This document shows positions 51,246 through 63,903 of a stretch of DNA of 64,000 nt, one piece after another; the stretch's first letter is position 1; every line of letters starts with the position of its first letter. A program made the position numbers and the translations under genes. The notes under the pieces are model-generated. The model worked only from the letters and a program-made list of their open reading frames with translations. It ran no database searches and was not told where the DNA came from. This stretch comes from Gracilaria gracilis (lineage: Eukaryota; Rhodophyta; Florideophyceae; Gracilariales; Gracilariaceae): positions 82,251 through 146,250 of the forward strand of contig JARGSG010000125.1 of assembly GCA_030374805.1 (NCBI GenBank), given 5' to 3'.

Positions 51246-53920
51246 GTGACCTTCGATCTCGGTGAGCGGCGAAGACGTCGAGAGCGCAGCGGAAACCGCG
51301 ACGAACCATTCGGATTCTATATGTCGAAACGGAAGAAGAGGGGTTTGAATGCGGAGGAGGTTAGCGGTTGCGCGTCAAAAAGCCGAAGGCGTGGCGAAAT
51401 GATAAGTGTGGAAGTTTTCACCGCTCGTAGTACGCGTGCGCCTCGGAGTGGTTTAAGTGGGAAGGGAGGAAGGGGGCGTGGAGGGGCGACCGTGCAGATA
51501 AAAGCGTCGAGGGTGGAACATGGGAGCGAACAGAGCGAACGGTAAGTATTGTGGTGACGAAACCTATAGTGAACGCACGACAACAAGAAGTTAGGACCAA
51601 GAAGAGCATGGGAGCGAAGCGAGGTATGCAGAAGAGAGTTCTGCTCGGTAGTCGAGAGAGAGATGGTCGTAGAAGAAGCGCAGAGACTGCGCAAGCTGTG
51701 GAGGAAAGCGATAGAGAGGATATGATAGTGCAGGTTAAAGAGCTTCGCACGGGTGTCGAGGGAAGAACGATAGCAAGGCGTAGTAGCGGACTAGGTATTG
51801 GAAGCCTTCGAGGAAGAAAATGAACTAATGGTGATAGAGTGCCTATGGCTGGGGTACCAGAACATGTGGAAGGAGAAAGCGAGAGAGTGAAGGGTGTTCA
51901 GCTGGCGAGGACGCGAGAAGTGGAAAGTTTGGTTGGTGTGATGCCAAATAGAGTGCCAGAGAAAGAAATTATTGGTTTTGCCCAATACACTGCGAGCCGG
52001 GAGCAAGGAGGAGTGAGGCGTGTGTGGCCAATGGCGGAACATGAAACAGGGAAGTGTAGTGAGAGAAGAATAGGGAATGTGGTTGATGGATTGGGGGGTG
52101 TTGAAGTTGCGGAGGGGGCAACTTCAGAGATCAGCGACGAGAATATGCGCACGGGAGAGGGGTACGAACTAGAAGTGCTGGATCAGCCAAGGAAAGTGTC
52201 GGAGGGATAGTGGCAGTGGTTGAGAGAGATATAAAAGGGGAGGACGAAGTACAAACAGAACGTCGTCGGGAAGTGAATTTCATGTAGACGGTGCCACGAA
52301 CACCCCAAGGGATGCGTGTAAGGCGTAACACCATTTTACTACCGAATGATGTGGAAGATGAAAATGACGGCGGTCGTGGAGAACGCGGAAGTAGAATTCG
52401 AGGAGATGGAACGGAATCTACACGAGAAATGGAAGGCAATGACGAGAACGTAAGTGTATTCCCACAGTCTGCACTCGTTCAGAGGGTGAATTCACTGAAG
52501 GGACAGTTGGGAAATATGAAGGAAGATCACTATACATTGATGGTGAGTTTGAAACTGAGGCAGGAAGATTTGGGACGGCTGAGGGAGGAAAATAAACGGC
52601 AAAATGTGTTGATCGAGAGTCTTCGGAGACAGTAAAGGGGAGGACGCAAGGTTGTGGAGGAACGAAGGTGAGGGGGCGTCGAAAGTGTGATATTGGAGTG
52701 CCAGAATGTTTTTATGGATTCGCAAGGGCTGTATATGATAGGATTCTTCACTAGGCAAAGTTGAAGGCGTCTGAACATTGTTTCGACACGAAAAAGGTGG
52801 TAGAAGCTGGAAAACAGCACTGAGAGGGTGGAAGAAAGTAGAAAGGGGAGCACGTTTGTATTTGGGCGGAAAAGGATGGTGCCTAGGAGCCCAATTCAGG
52901 TTCCATATGAGATGGGGGCGTAAACACCATCGATGGAGGGTGGAAGTGATGTCTTGTTGAAGTATGTGGTCGAGACAGAGATAATGAGAGACGTGGGAGA
53001 CTATAAGAGAAGCGGGGAGTTAAAGAGAGTCCGTGGAGAGTCTAAGCGCGGACAAATGTCTGAGGCGGCATATGAAGCAGACGATAAGCGATGTGATTGG
53101 GGTGCAAAAGCAGGCTGATCGGGACACATTATTCTCTTTACTGGGATATGAATTGTTTGCAAACGGGCGAAGCCTAGCGAGGAGACGGAGCTTGGTGAGG
53201 AGTTGAAAAAACATATGGACGAGGCTCGCGAGAAGCTTATGGGAAGTGAAGAAGATGGGATGAACAAGTTGTGTGCGTGGAGAATGAGCCCTTTCGAAGA
53301 TCTTGCGTACTCTGGGTCAACTATGCATGCTCCACAGTGGAGCTGTGATGATGAAGACAAGTATTTCAAGAACGGAATGACGGTGGCAGTGTTGGAGGAG
53401 TACATGGGATACGCAGTGGAGACCAAATGTAATTTGAGAAAAGCATGACGTGGATGGGACGGTGATGCACGTTGCCAAACGTGATGCGTGGATGGGGTGT
53501 GTTGTGAAAACGATGAGTGAGGGTGTGGGACGTGGAGGAAAAAGGCAGCTCTTGTTTTCTACATTGTATGGGAGGTATCAGCCGAGGTCAGTGGAGGGTA
53601 TATTGAAGGTGGCATGGGAATCGGTGGGGGACGAGCACGGCGAAGAGTTTGAAAACGATGGGTTTTTAGAGGGGGATCCGAGGTGTGTGTCCGGAAATTC
53701 GGAGAGAACTTTGACAGTTGGGCTGTGGATTCCATCGAGGGAGAAGGTATATCTAGCGGTGAGGGAGGAATACTTTATGGCGAATTTTACGCGGAGACTT
53801 GGAGCGGTTCTTGATTGCTACATAGCAGCGTGCCGACCAGAGGAGCCGAGTTTCAGTCGTTTGGTTGGGCACCGGAGAGAGGGTACGGATGGGGTAGAAG
53901 GAGGAGAGGGGAGAGGGTAG
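51246..53920 (+). pseudogene. Partner gene of the Plavaka-like element, left copy
   Basis: Several open blocks correspond in order to the right copy. A basic first exon ends SEQSER at a GTAAGTA donor (51541). A block 52291-52635 holds a coiled coil (RVNSLKGQLGNMKEDHYTLMV...NVLIESLRRQ). A central block 52690-53200 is broken by stops (CFYGFAR at about 52710). Block 53203-53448 reads NKLCAWRMSPFEDLAYSG and MTVAVLEEYMGYAVE, and block 53450-53920 (156 codons) ends the gene. I recognise no family. Conservation of the same order in two diverged copies indicates a real gene. It is broken here. Confidence 0.6.
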
Positions 53921-54061
53921 GGTGAATAAGTGTGGGAGGAGTGGAGATAGCTGTGGGATGATGAAGAGGTGGTATATCTTCTTCATCCCATACCTATCTC
54001 CAATCTTTCCTGTGCAAGAGGGTGGTAGTGATTGGTTTATGAAACTCATATGGAATGAGTG

Positions 54062-57000
54062 CTATGCGGGGGCTGGGAGGTAGGGCCTTGAGGTGGGGTC
54101 CCCGTAGAATCTGTTGAGGTAGAATCTATGGAAACGCCAATGGAGGCGGAAATTGAAGGGGGGTGCGGGGTAGTTCTGGCGGAGAACATGAACGGAGCCA
54201 AGGATAGAAGAGAAAGAGATGAGCCCAAACCCTGAAGAAACGTTGTCGAATGTAGACTGGGTGGAGATTGGAACTGGATGGGCGGTGTGGTTATGTTCGT
54301 CGTCTGTTGCCCATCGAAGGCATACGCAGTTCATAGTGACATCGACTTCGTCGCTTGGTGGGACGACCTCCATGACCTGTACGAAGGCGAACTCCTTGGA
54401 AGAGTGATTGGAAGAAGGAAGGGTGAAGCGAAGAAGGGAGATGAGTTTCCAGAGCCAGGCGATGGAGGTGGAGTTTGAGGAGTTGGTGCCTGCGACGAGG
54501 ACGTGAAAGAACTTTGGGGATTTAGAAGAACCGAAAAGAGGGGCGGAAAACATTCATTCGATGAGAGGGACTGGAGGATACTGGAGCCCAAGCTCGTTCC
54601 GCTCTTCAATGTAGTGGTCGAGTGATAGAAGATAGCCGCCGGCGACGTAAGCGTAGTTGACTACGGTGATTCGGGTGCGACGGAGATTGGGAAAGTTCTC
54701 CGAGAGTTCTAGAATTTCTAGAGAAAAATTGATGAATGAAGGGAGGGCATCTTTTCGAATCTGTTGGAGGATTGAGAGAGTGTAGGTGAAAAAGAGGTCT
54801 TGGAGAGACTTGGGACGGAAATGAGAATTAGGTTGAAGAGAGTTCTGGACGGTGAGAAGGCCAGCGAATGAGATAAGTTTTCCATCACGCACCAAACCGG
54901 GTTGGCGTGATTGGATGGGAGAGACGAGGGCAGGAGAGAAGGAAATGATGGAGGGGTTGGTGGAAAGAGGGTTCCAATCTTTGGTGGCGTTGGAGTGATG
55001 CATAGCGCGATTGGTTTCTTCATGTGCGGTGGACTTGCGCTTTGAGGTTTTGGAGTAGTGTGACTTGAAGAGGGAGTGGGCATGCTCGAATATGCAAGCA
55101 TCGTTGAAGTGGAGGCCTCCGAAGCGGCGAACTTCCTCGAGGAGATGGAACTTGAGGGGGCCACGGCTGGAAGTGTGGTGGGGGCCGCGGATGAGTACGG
55201 CTGTACGCTTGAAGGAGCGGATTTGGAATTGGAGGTCGGCGAGGCGGGAGTCGGTCCATTCTGCGGAGGTGTTGTATCTCATGTAGAAGAGAAGAAGATC
55301 GGAGTACTTGGTGAAAACGGGAGTGATGAGCCCTGCATCGCCCTCGTAACAGCAGCGGTCGAAGAAGGCGCTGATGAAAGGGAAGACCATGTCGAGTGAG
55401 CGGTAGTCTTTTGCTTCGAGCATACTACGCAAGCCGTCGGTAGTGAAGAAACCGTTGAGATTTTGACCGTTGTCGGAGGAGGAAAAGTCGATGTGGAGTC
55501 CTGTGGCTGGGGAGTGCTTTTCGATGGCGGCGAGGATGGTGTTCGCGTTTTTCAGGATGGAGTAGCGGACGGAGTTGAAGGAACGACGGGACTTGGAGGA
55601 ACGGGGGGTAGTTAAGAGGATTCTGACTTGAGTCTCTCGATGGCTTCGAGTTTGATGAGCTTGGAGATGCCGAGGTGGAAGTTATGGAGTGGTTCGAAGG
55701 GGAAGATGTTGTAAGAAGAGAGGAGAGGGGTGATGTTGAGGAGAGGGTAAGATTCGAAGAGGGAGAAGTACTTTGCGAGGGAAAGGGAGTGGAGTGCTTC
55801 AACGGCCTTCTCCTTGGTGTTTCGGGCGATTCTGGGCTTTCTGGCGAGGAGGGCCTTTTTAGCATCGTGGAGGAGGGTAGAGTGTGATCTCCGGGCATCG
55901 AGAGTCTGGGTTAGGCATCGAAGGGGGGGGGATGGAATGAGTAGGTGGAGGTCGGAGCGTGGGACGGTACATCGGTGGCATGGATGTTTGGGGCGGGTGC
56001 CGTGGGAGATGGCGAGAATGTCCTTTGCCTCTGGTATGTCTGTGCAGTATCTGGCAATGGTTGGGTGTCAATGGCGGAGGACGCTATTAGCTGCACGAAA
56101 GGGGAAACCAGTAAGGCCGGAGGAGAAGCGAGTGTCGAGGAGGTTGGAAATGGCGCGCTGGATCAGATGCATTTTGGTAGAGCGGGAGATACTGAGCGAG
56201 ATTTGGGGGATGCAACTGGGTCTTGAGAAGGGGATGGCCAGCTTGAAAGAGGTTGGAAAGTATCCAAGAATATTGAGGTTCTTGGTTAAGCATTTGTGAC
56301 GGACCTAATCGGAGAAGTTGAGGAGGGTGATGTGAAAGGGATAGGAGGTGAGTCAAGAGGATTTGAAGGACGTGGAGGACTGGTTGGAGTATACCTGTAC
56401 GAAGCCGATGTAGGAGTCGATACCGGTATTTTCAGGAGTGTGCCAGGTACAGTAGTTATCGGAGGACAGCATGAGTGCGTGCTTGAGAGCTGCAACAGCT
56501 TATTTTCCGAGGGAGGAAGCCTTTGAATGAGAGAAAGCGGGAAAGCCGGAGGAGATTGTATGAGAGACGTGGGGGAAGAAGGTATTGTTGGAGTATGCTA
56601 GTGCGAGTTGTCGTTGAAGGACTTGGGTAGCATAATTTTGGAAGATAGTGGCTGTGAAGGGGTGATGGGGGTGAAATCTATGTTGCTGACTTGGTGTTGG
56701 AAGAGGTCTGTTTGACTTTTGAGACTCCGAGAGGCGGAGGAGACAGCGTTGCAGAAGGCTGACTTTGAGAAGGCGGGGTCGTAGAGGAGAGAAATGAGTT
56801 CTTCTGCCTTGAAGTGGCCAAGGGTGCAAGCGATGGAAGAGATGTCGAAATCCATTTGTTCGAGGGGGATTTGTCGAGGAGAAGGAAGGAGGGTAGCAGT
56901 AGAGGAGGTGGAGAGGGAGAGAGAGCAGACGGGGGTGCCTACGATATGGTAGGCGACTTGGGTGTGGACGGAGGAGGAGAGCTGTTTGCTGGTTGTAGGA

Positions 57001-57243
57001 GTCGGCGTCGACGATGGCGACGTTATCGGAAGAACGATTGGAGAGAGGAGGTGGGGGTGGTGATGGGAGTAGGGGGCTGGACTTGTGACGTTTTGTGCTT
57101 GGGGGGAAGTGAGGGACGTTGCCGCTGGCGGAGAGGAAACGCTTGTTGGCGGTGAGGCGGTTGGGGCATCTACTTGGGTGCCTTTGAATAGCGGGGATGG
57201 TGCGAGCGAAGAAGGAGCAGCCTTCAAAGCAGCAATTGGGCAT
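54062..57243 (-). pseudogene. Plavaka-like DDE transposase, left copy (many stops)
   Basis: Begins MPNCCFEGCSFFARTIPAIQRH at 57243. A TAA at 56500 and further stops interrupt it. The remainder includes VQVYSN (catalytic Asp position of the right copy changed to Asn), HPCHRCTVPRSDL, EPLHNFHLGISKLIKL and the C-terminal region MLEAKDYRSLDMVFPFISAFFDRC (near 55.4 kb), ending SVHVLRQNYPAPPF...RFYLNRFY at 54.1 kb. Blocks line up one to one with 58083-61291. It is transcribed away from the right copy. Confidence 0.7.
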
Positions 57244-57369
57244 GGCGGGGAGCGGTGTGGGGGTGTTGGGGGAGAGGCGGGGTAGGTAGCGGGGAGCTTA
57301 ATTTCGCCCAAGAAGGGTGGGACGGAGTGAGGGGGGTGTTGCTACGTGATTCGAAGGCGTTTCAATAGT

Positions 57370-57961
57370 GAGAGAATAAACGGCCGATATCTGATATGAC
57401 AATTGTTAAATAGATTTGTTGTATCTCATAGAGAGTTCCTATTCGAAGGGTTTTTATTCTTCTAATCGTATTTCATAAGCATCTATCTATGTATATATAT
57501 CCGTATTTGGGGATATATATATCCCTATTTGGGGATACGTCGGTGTTATCGGAATGCTAGTTTGGCGGTCAAAAATGACCGAATTAAAACGAACGAAAAA
57601 CCGGTGAATTTATCCCAATTTGGAAGTGCTAATTTCCGAAAGTATTTCCACCTTTCCACCTGTGCTAGTTTTTTTCGAAAGAATCATTCCAAATTGTTTC
57701 CATCTTTGCTAGTTTGGATGGAAGGGAAACTAGCATACTTCTTTCGTTTATGGTAGTTTCGCAGCACAATGTAAGTGTGTTAGTGTCACCTACGTTCATA
57801 TATACGGCGGCGAATAGCGAGGTAGACATTTAGATAGAAACTTAGATAGCTGTTTATCGAATAGGAATAGGAGTATACAAATAGATCGAATACCTTTTCA
57901 GTTTGTGGAGATCGGTTCACTAGTCAACCCCTTTCACATTAGGCATTCGTTTACTAAATAT
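57370..57961. other. Spacer between the two inverted copies
   Basis: 592 bases, AT-rich. It holds a 21-base direct repeat (CGTATTTGGGGATATATATA-like at about 57502 and 57523) and several TGCTAGTTT words at 57553-57715. No gene. The two transposase copies diverge from it, so it may be host DNA or fused element ends. Confidence 0.55.
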
Positions 57962-58082
57962 ATGAAACGCCTTCGAATCACGTGCAATCATCCCCATCAC
58001 TCTGTCTCACCGTCCGTGCGCCATATTACGCTCCCCGCTACGTACCCCCAATCCTCTCCAACACCCCCCAGCCTTCCCGTCC

Positions 58083-61000
58083 ATGCCCAACTGCTGCTTT
58101 GAAGGCTGCTCCTTCTTCGCCCGCAGCATTCCCGCCATCCAAAGGCACCAGAGGAGATGCCTCAATCGCCTCAACCCAAACAAGCGTTTCCTCTCCCCAG
58201 GCGAAGGCCTTCCCCACTTCCCCGCACGCATCAAGCGTCACAAGTCTACCCCCTACCTCCATAAACCTCCCCCTCCCACAAACCGTCCTTCCGACAACGT
58301 CTCCATTGCAGACGACGACTCCTACCACCACCAGCAACTCTCCCTCTCCCTCCACACCCAGGACGCCTACCACATCGCCACCATCCCCGTCTGCTCCATC
58401 TCCCCCCTCCCTACTCCTCCGCCTCCCCCTTCCTTCCCCCTCCTCAACCACCCCCACCTCGAACGCATGGTCCTCTACATCTCTCCCATTGCCTCCTCCC
58501 TCAGCCTCCGAAAGGCTGACGAACTCATCTCCATCCTCCACGACCCCGCCTTCTCCAAATCTGCCTTACACAACGCCGTCTCCTCCGCCTCCCAGTGTCT
58601 CAAACTTCAAACAGACCTCTTCCAACACCGAGATAGCCACATCGGCTTCGCTCCCACCACCCTCTCCGACCCACAGCAGCTCTGCTCCACCACCATCTTC
58701 CGAAAGGACCCCATCCAGGTCCTCAAACAACAACTCGCCCTCGCACACTTCCACAACACCTTCTTCCACCCCATCTCCCACACAACCCCTTCCGGCTCTA
58801 CTGCTTTCGCCCACCCCATGGCCTCCACCCTCGGAAAAGAAGCAGTCCCCGCCCTCAAAGCCGCAATCATGCACTCCTCCAACGACTCCTGCATCTCGCG
58901 CACCCCCGACTCCAACCGGTATCGACTCCTTCACCGGCTTGGTCCAAATCTACTCCGACAAGTCCTCCACCTCCCTTAAATCCTCTTCCATCACCTCCCA
59001 CCTCCTTCACATCACCCTTCTCAACTTCTGCGATGCCTTCCGTCGCAAGTGCATCACCGAACACCTCACACTTCTCGGATACTTGCCAGCCTCCTTCCTC
59101 CCAACTAACACCTCCCAAGACCACGACTCCATCCCTCAAACCTCCTCTCACATCCCTCGCCACAACAAAATGGAACTCATTCAGCTCGCCATCTCCAACC
59201 TCCTCGGCCCGCTCCTCTCCTCCGGTCTCAACGGCTTCCCCTTCCGTGATGCCCATGGCGTTTTCCGCCACTGTCCCCCAATCATCGCCAGCTACTGCGC
59301 CGACATCACCGAAGTAAAAGACATCCTCGCCATCTCCCACGGAACTCGCCCCCAACACCCTTGTCATAGATGCACCGTCTCCCGCACAGACCTCTTCCTA
59401 CACATTCGATCCCCTTCCCCCCGAACTCAGCACCAGACCCCCGCCGCACGCAAATCACACTCCACTCTCCTCCAACAATCACAAGACGCTCTCCTTGCTC
59501 GTAAGCCCAGAATCTTCCGCAACACAAAGGAAAAAGCCCTTGAAGCCCTCCACGCCCTCTCCCTCGCAAAAAACTCCTCCCTTTTCAAATCATACCCTCT
59601 TCTCAACATCACCCCACTCCTCTCCCCTTACAACATCTTCACCTTCGAACCGCTCCACAACTTCCACCTTGGCGTCTCAAAGCTCATCAAGCTCGCCACC
59701 ACCGAGAGACTCCGCTCAGAAGCACTCTTCACCACCCCCGTTCCTTTAAGTTCCGTCGCCCCTTCAACTACGTCCGCACTTCCATCCTCAAACATTCAAA
59801 CACCATTCTCTCCGCCATCGAAAAGCACTCCCCCGCAAAAGGACTCCACATTGACTTCTCCACTTCCGACAACGGTCAAATTTTGAACGGTTTCTTCACT
59901 ACCGACGGCTTGTGTGGTATGCTCGAAGCAAAAGACTACCGTGCACTCGACATGGTCTTCCTCTTCATCGGCGCCTTCTTCGACCGATGCTGTGACGAAT
60001 TCGATTCAGCTCCCATCACTTCCGTCTTCTCCAAGTACCCAGACCTCCTCATCGCCTCCATGCGATACAACACCTTCACCGAATGGACCGACGCCCGCCT
60101 CACCGACCTTCACAACCAAATCCGCTGATTCAAGCGCACAGCCGTACTCGTTTTCGGCCTTACCACACTTCCAGCCTCGCAACCCTCAAGTTCCACCTCC
60201 TCGACCACATTGTCGAGGGCATTCGCCGCTTCGGAGGCCTCCAATTCAATGATGCCGGCATATTCGAGCACGCCCACACCCTCTTCAAGTCCCACTACTC
60301 CAAAACCTTAAAGTGCAGGTCCACCGCACATCAAGAAGCCATTCGTGCCATCCACCGCTCCAACGCCATCAAGGACTGGAATCCCGTCTCCACAAACCCT
60401 TCCATCACCTCCTCCTCCCCTGGCCTCTCTTCCCCTCTCCAATCCCGAGAACCCGGTTTCGTCCCTGATGGCAAACACATCTCCCTCGCTGACCTAATCA
60501 CTGCCCACAAATTCATTCGCTCCAATCCTCACCTCCCTCACAAATCTCTTCAAGACCTCTTCCCCCCCGATACCCTATCCATTCTTGCACAATTCGGAAG
60601 AGACGCCCTCCCATCCTTCATCACCCTCTCTCTCGAAGTCCTACAACTCACTGACAACTCCCCTGCCCTTCGTCAGGCTCGACTCACCATAGTCAACTCC
60701 CCCTACGTCGTCGGCGGTTACATCCCAACACTCGACAACTACATTGAAGTGCGGAACGAGCTCGCCCCCCAGGATCCTCCAGTCCTTCTCATCCAACGAA
60801 TTTTTGCCACCCCCTCCTTCGGTTTATCCAAGTCCCCAAAGTTCTCTCACATTCTCGTCGCCGGCTCTACCTCCCCCCCTTCCACATCCATCGTCTGGGT
60901 CTGCAAACTCATCTCCCTTCTTCGTTTCGCCCTTCCTTCTTCCACTTCTTCTCCCAAGGAGTTCGCCTTCTTCCAGTTCATGGAACTCGTCCCACCCAGC

Positions 61001-61291
61001 GACGACGTTGATCTCACCCTCCACTGCGTTTGCCTCCGATGGGCAACAAACGACGAACATAACCACACCAACCACCCAGTTCCCATCTCTACCCACTCCA
61101 CTTCCGATAACGTTTCCCCTTGGTATGGACTCATCCCCTCTTCCTCTATCCTTGGCTCCGTTCATGTTCTCCGCCAGAACTACCCCGCTCCTCCCTTTAC
61201 TTCTCGTCTACACTGGCGCTTTCACCGATTCTATCTCAATCGGTTCTATCGAGACCCCACCGCCAAGCCTTATTTACCATCCAACACGTAG
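58083..61291 (+). pseudogene. Plavaka-like DDE transposase, right copy (frameshifted)
   Basis: About 1070 codons in three frames. 58083-58900 reads MPNCCFEGCSFFARSIPAIQRHQRRC, a C2H2/C-type finger like the N-terminal finger of Plavaka transposases. After a one-base insertion near 58915 come TGIDSFTGLVQIYSDKSS (first catalytic Asp), SHLLHITLLNFCDAFRRKC, LLGYLP, PPIIASYCADITEVKDIL (second acidic block), HPCHRCTVSRTDL and FEPLHNFHLGVSKLIKL. A frame change follows near 59745, then SAIEKHSPAKGLHIDFSTSD and GMLEAKDYRALDMVFLF. A TGA at 60126 precedes the last frame (60129-61291), which ends SVHVLRQNYPAPP...PYLPSNT. The family is assigned from motif order; the right copy keeps the Asp lost on the left. 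Confidence 0.72.
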
Positions 61292-61639
61292 CCTCTATTC
61301 CCTGTTAGCTTCAGCTTCATAAAAATTTAAACCCGCTTCGTTTCAATTGGAAGGAGTGAAGATACGCATGACAGGAGAAACAAGAAGCATCTCTTCCCCA
61401 TCCCACACATACTTCCACCCCTTCCCTCCCACTGCACCTTACCCTACCCTTAGTAGCCCGCCTCTTCCCTACCATCAACCCCTGTTCCTTCCCTGCGTTC
61501 CGCCCGATGTGCCACAAAACGCCCGAAACTCGCGTCCTCCAGTCGACAGGCCGCTATGTAACAATCAAGAACTGCACCTAGTCACCGTGTTAGTTTTCCC
61601 ATAAAATAGTCCTCCCTCACAGCTAGGTATGTCTTCTCC

Positions 61640-63903
61640 CTCGATGGTACCTACAGCCCAACTGTCGCAGTTCTCCCAGAGTTTCCCGACACACGCCTCG
61701 GATCTCCATCCACAAACCCATCGTTCTCAAACTCCTCGGCATGCTCCTCCTGTAGCGATTGCCAGGCTAACCCCAGTATTTCTTCAACAGCCCCAGGTAG
61801 ATAATTCCCAAACAAAGTAGATAACAAAAGCTATCTTTGCCCTCCACGTCCCACAATCTCGTTCATAGTTTTCACCACACAGGCAATCCAGGCGTCAAGT
61901 CTCGCAAGGTGCATCACGGTCCCATCCACGTACTGCCGCTCACCGTTACTTTGCCTCTCCACTGCGTATCCCATATACTCCTCCAACACTGCCACCGCCA
62001 TCCCATTCTTGAAGTACATATCTTCATCATCAACCTCCCATGGTGGCCCAACCGGATGAGACCCGGAATACGCAAGGTCTTCGAACCGGCTCGTTCTCCA
62101 CGCACACAACTCATTCCCGCCGCCCTCCTCCCTTCCGATCAGCTTCTCGCGCGCCTCCTCCATCTGCTGCTTTAGCTCTTTCCATAGCTCATTCCCCTCA
62201 GTAGTTTTCGCACGTTTCGCAATCAAAACATATCCAAGGATGGAGAATAACTTGTCGCGAGCCGTCCGCTTCCGCACCCCAATCACGTCGCTTAATGTCT
62301 GCTTCACCCGCTGCCTTAGACACTTGTCCGCACTCACATTATCCACACACTCCTGTTTCCTTCCCGCTTCTCGTATCGTCTCCCAAGTATCTCCCATTAT
62401 TTCCGTCTCCACCACATACTTCAACAGCGCATCACTTCCTCCCTCCGTTGATGGCGTATTTGCTCTCATCTCATATGCCACTTGATACGGGCACCGAGGT
62501 ACCAATTCCTTCTCCCCAACTACAAATATGCTGGCCTCCCTACTTTCTCCCACCGTCTCACTCCTGTTCTTCCAGCTCCTACCAACGTTCTCCGTGTCAA
62601 AACAGAGTTCTGATGCCTCCAACTTCGCATAGTGGAGAATCTTATCATATACAGGCCTTGCAAATCCGTAAAAACATTTTGGCACCTCTACTTCATGTTT
62701 TCGACGCCCCTTCACTTCCTTCCCACACCTCCTTTGCTTCCTACCCCCTTCACAGCCTCCCTTAAACTTTCAATCAACACATTTTTCTGCTTCAGCTCCT
62801 CCCTCACCCGTTCCAATTCTTTCTGCGTGAGCTTCACACTCACCATCATGGTATAGTGATCCTCCTTCATATTTCCCAGCTTTCCTTTCAACGAATTCAC
62901 CTTCTCAACCAGTGCAGACCTTGGCAACACGCGTAAGTTCTATTCATCTCTTTCTGCTATTCCTGTAGTTCCCATTTCCCTTGCTCCGTTCCTCTCTCCA
63001 CGATCCCCAGATTCGTCGACTCCTGCTTCATGCACATCGTCCTCAATCCGAACGGCATTATGCCTCACACGTATTCCTTCAGGCGTTCGTACCGCGGTTT
63101 CCACCAAGTTCCTTCCAGTTCTATGCCTGTTTCCGACAACGACATCTTCTCCTTCGAATACCCTCCCATCCACTGGTATATTGTCTCTCACATTCTCAAT
63201 CACTGATCCACCACTGCTACGTCCTACAACTCTCCCGGGCAAATTGTCTCGGAGCCATTCCATCCTCTCCACATTGGCGTGGCTCCCCATTCCATCGCCC
63301 ACACGCCCAATTCGCCTCCCACTGCCCTCTGCGTTTCCATGCTCCCTCATATGCCTCATACCCCCCACTTCCTCTTCCTACCGCATCGCAGTATGTCGAG
63401 GTCCACCAATTCTTTCTCTGCCCACCATTCGATTCCGCCTGACATCAACCACCACCTCCATGCCCTCGTTCCTCGCCTCCTGAACGCCTCCTCCTACTTC
63501 TCTTTCGCGACCCCTCCCCTCCCGAACGCCAACCCCAGCCACTCTCTCTCCCTCCTTCCGTCGAATAACACGGCTAACTATCCCACTAATACTTCTTGCT
63601 ATCGTCCTTCCCTCCCCCCCATTGCGACACGCCCTCCCCTTCTCTATGACATCTCCACACTCGCCTTCTTCTACAACTTGCGAGAAGTCAGCGCCCCTTC
63701 GCCGCCGACCTCTATCAATACCGCCCCGAGCATCATCCCCCTGCCTTCCTTCCACCCCTCCCCTGCTTCCTCCTACTTCATTTCCCATCTCATGTAGAAG
63801 CGGAGTAGCTTGTGTTACCTAAGCTCTTACCGTTCGCTCGGTTCGCTGGGTTCGCTCCGTTTGCTCGGTGCGCTCGGTTCGCTCGGTTTGCTCGGTTCGC
63901 TCC
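61640..63903 (-). pseudogene. Partner gene of the Plavaka-like element, right copy
   Basis: From the right: an exon with Ser-Glu-Pro repeats ends at a GTAAGAG donor (63831). Further pieces are 63788-62940 (basic, Arg/Gly-rich) and 62930-62712, a coiled coil starting MLPRSALVEKVNSLKGKL. A 294-codon intact block, 62715-61831 (MKGRRKHEVEVPKCFYGFARPVYD ... NELCAWRTSRFEDLAYSGS ... MAVAVLEEYMGYAVE), follows. A TAG at 61831 (left copy has a Gln codon) truncates it; related sequence continues to about 61640. No domain recognised. It is better preserved than the left copy. Confidence 0.6.
63832..63903 (-). repeat. Eight tandem 9-bp units (Ser-Glu-Pro repeat) in the partner gene
   Basis: Eight copies of GTTCGCTCG-type units (plus strand) encode Ser-Glu-Pro or close variants on the minus strand and end exactly at a GTAAGAG splice donor. 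The left copy has only two units at 51528-51541. Confidence 0.85.

Larger units (their letters stand above)
51246..57369. mobile_element. Plavaka-like two-gene DNA element, left copy
   Basis: Contains a transposase gene on the minus strand (57243 to 54062) and a partner gene on the plus strand (about 51246 to 53920), converging. The whole order is repeated in inverted orientation at 57962-64000. The inner limit is set by loss of similarity near 57366. The outer limit is not known. Terminal inverted repeats were not identified. Many stops show it is inactive. Confidence 0.7.
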
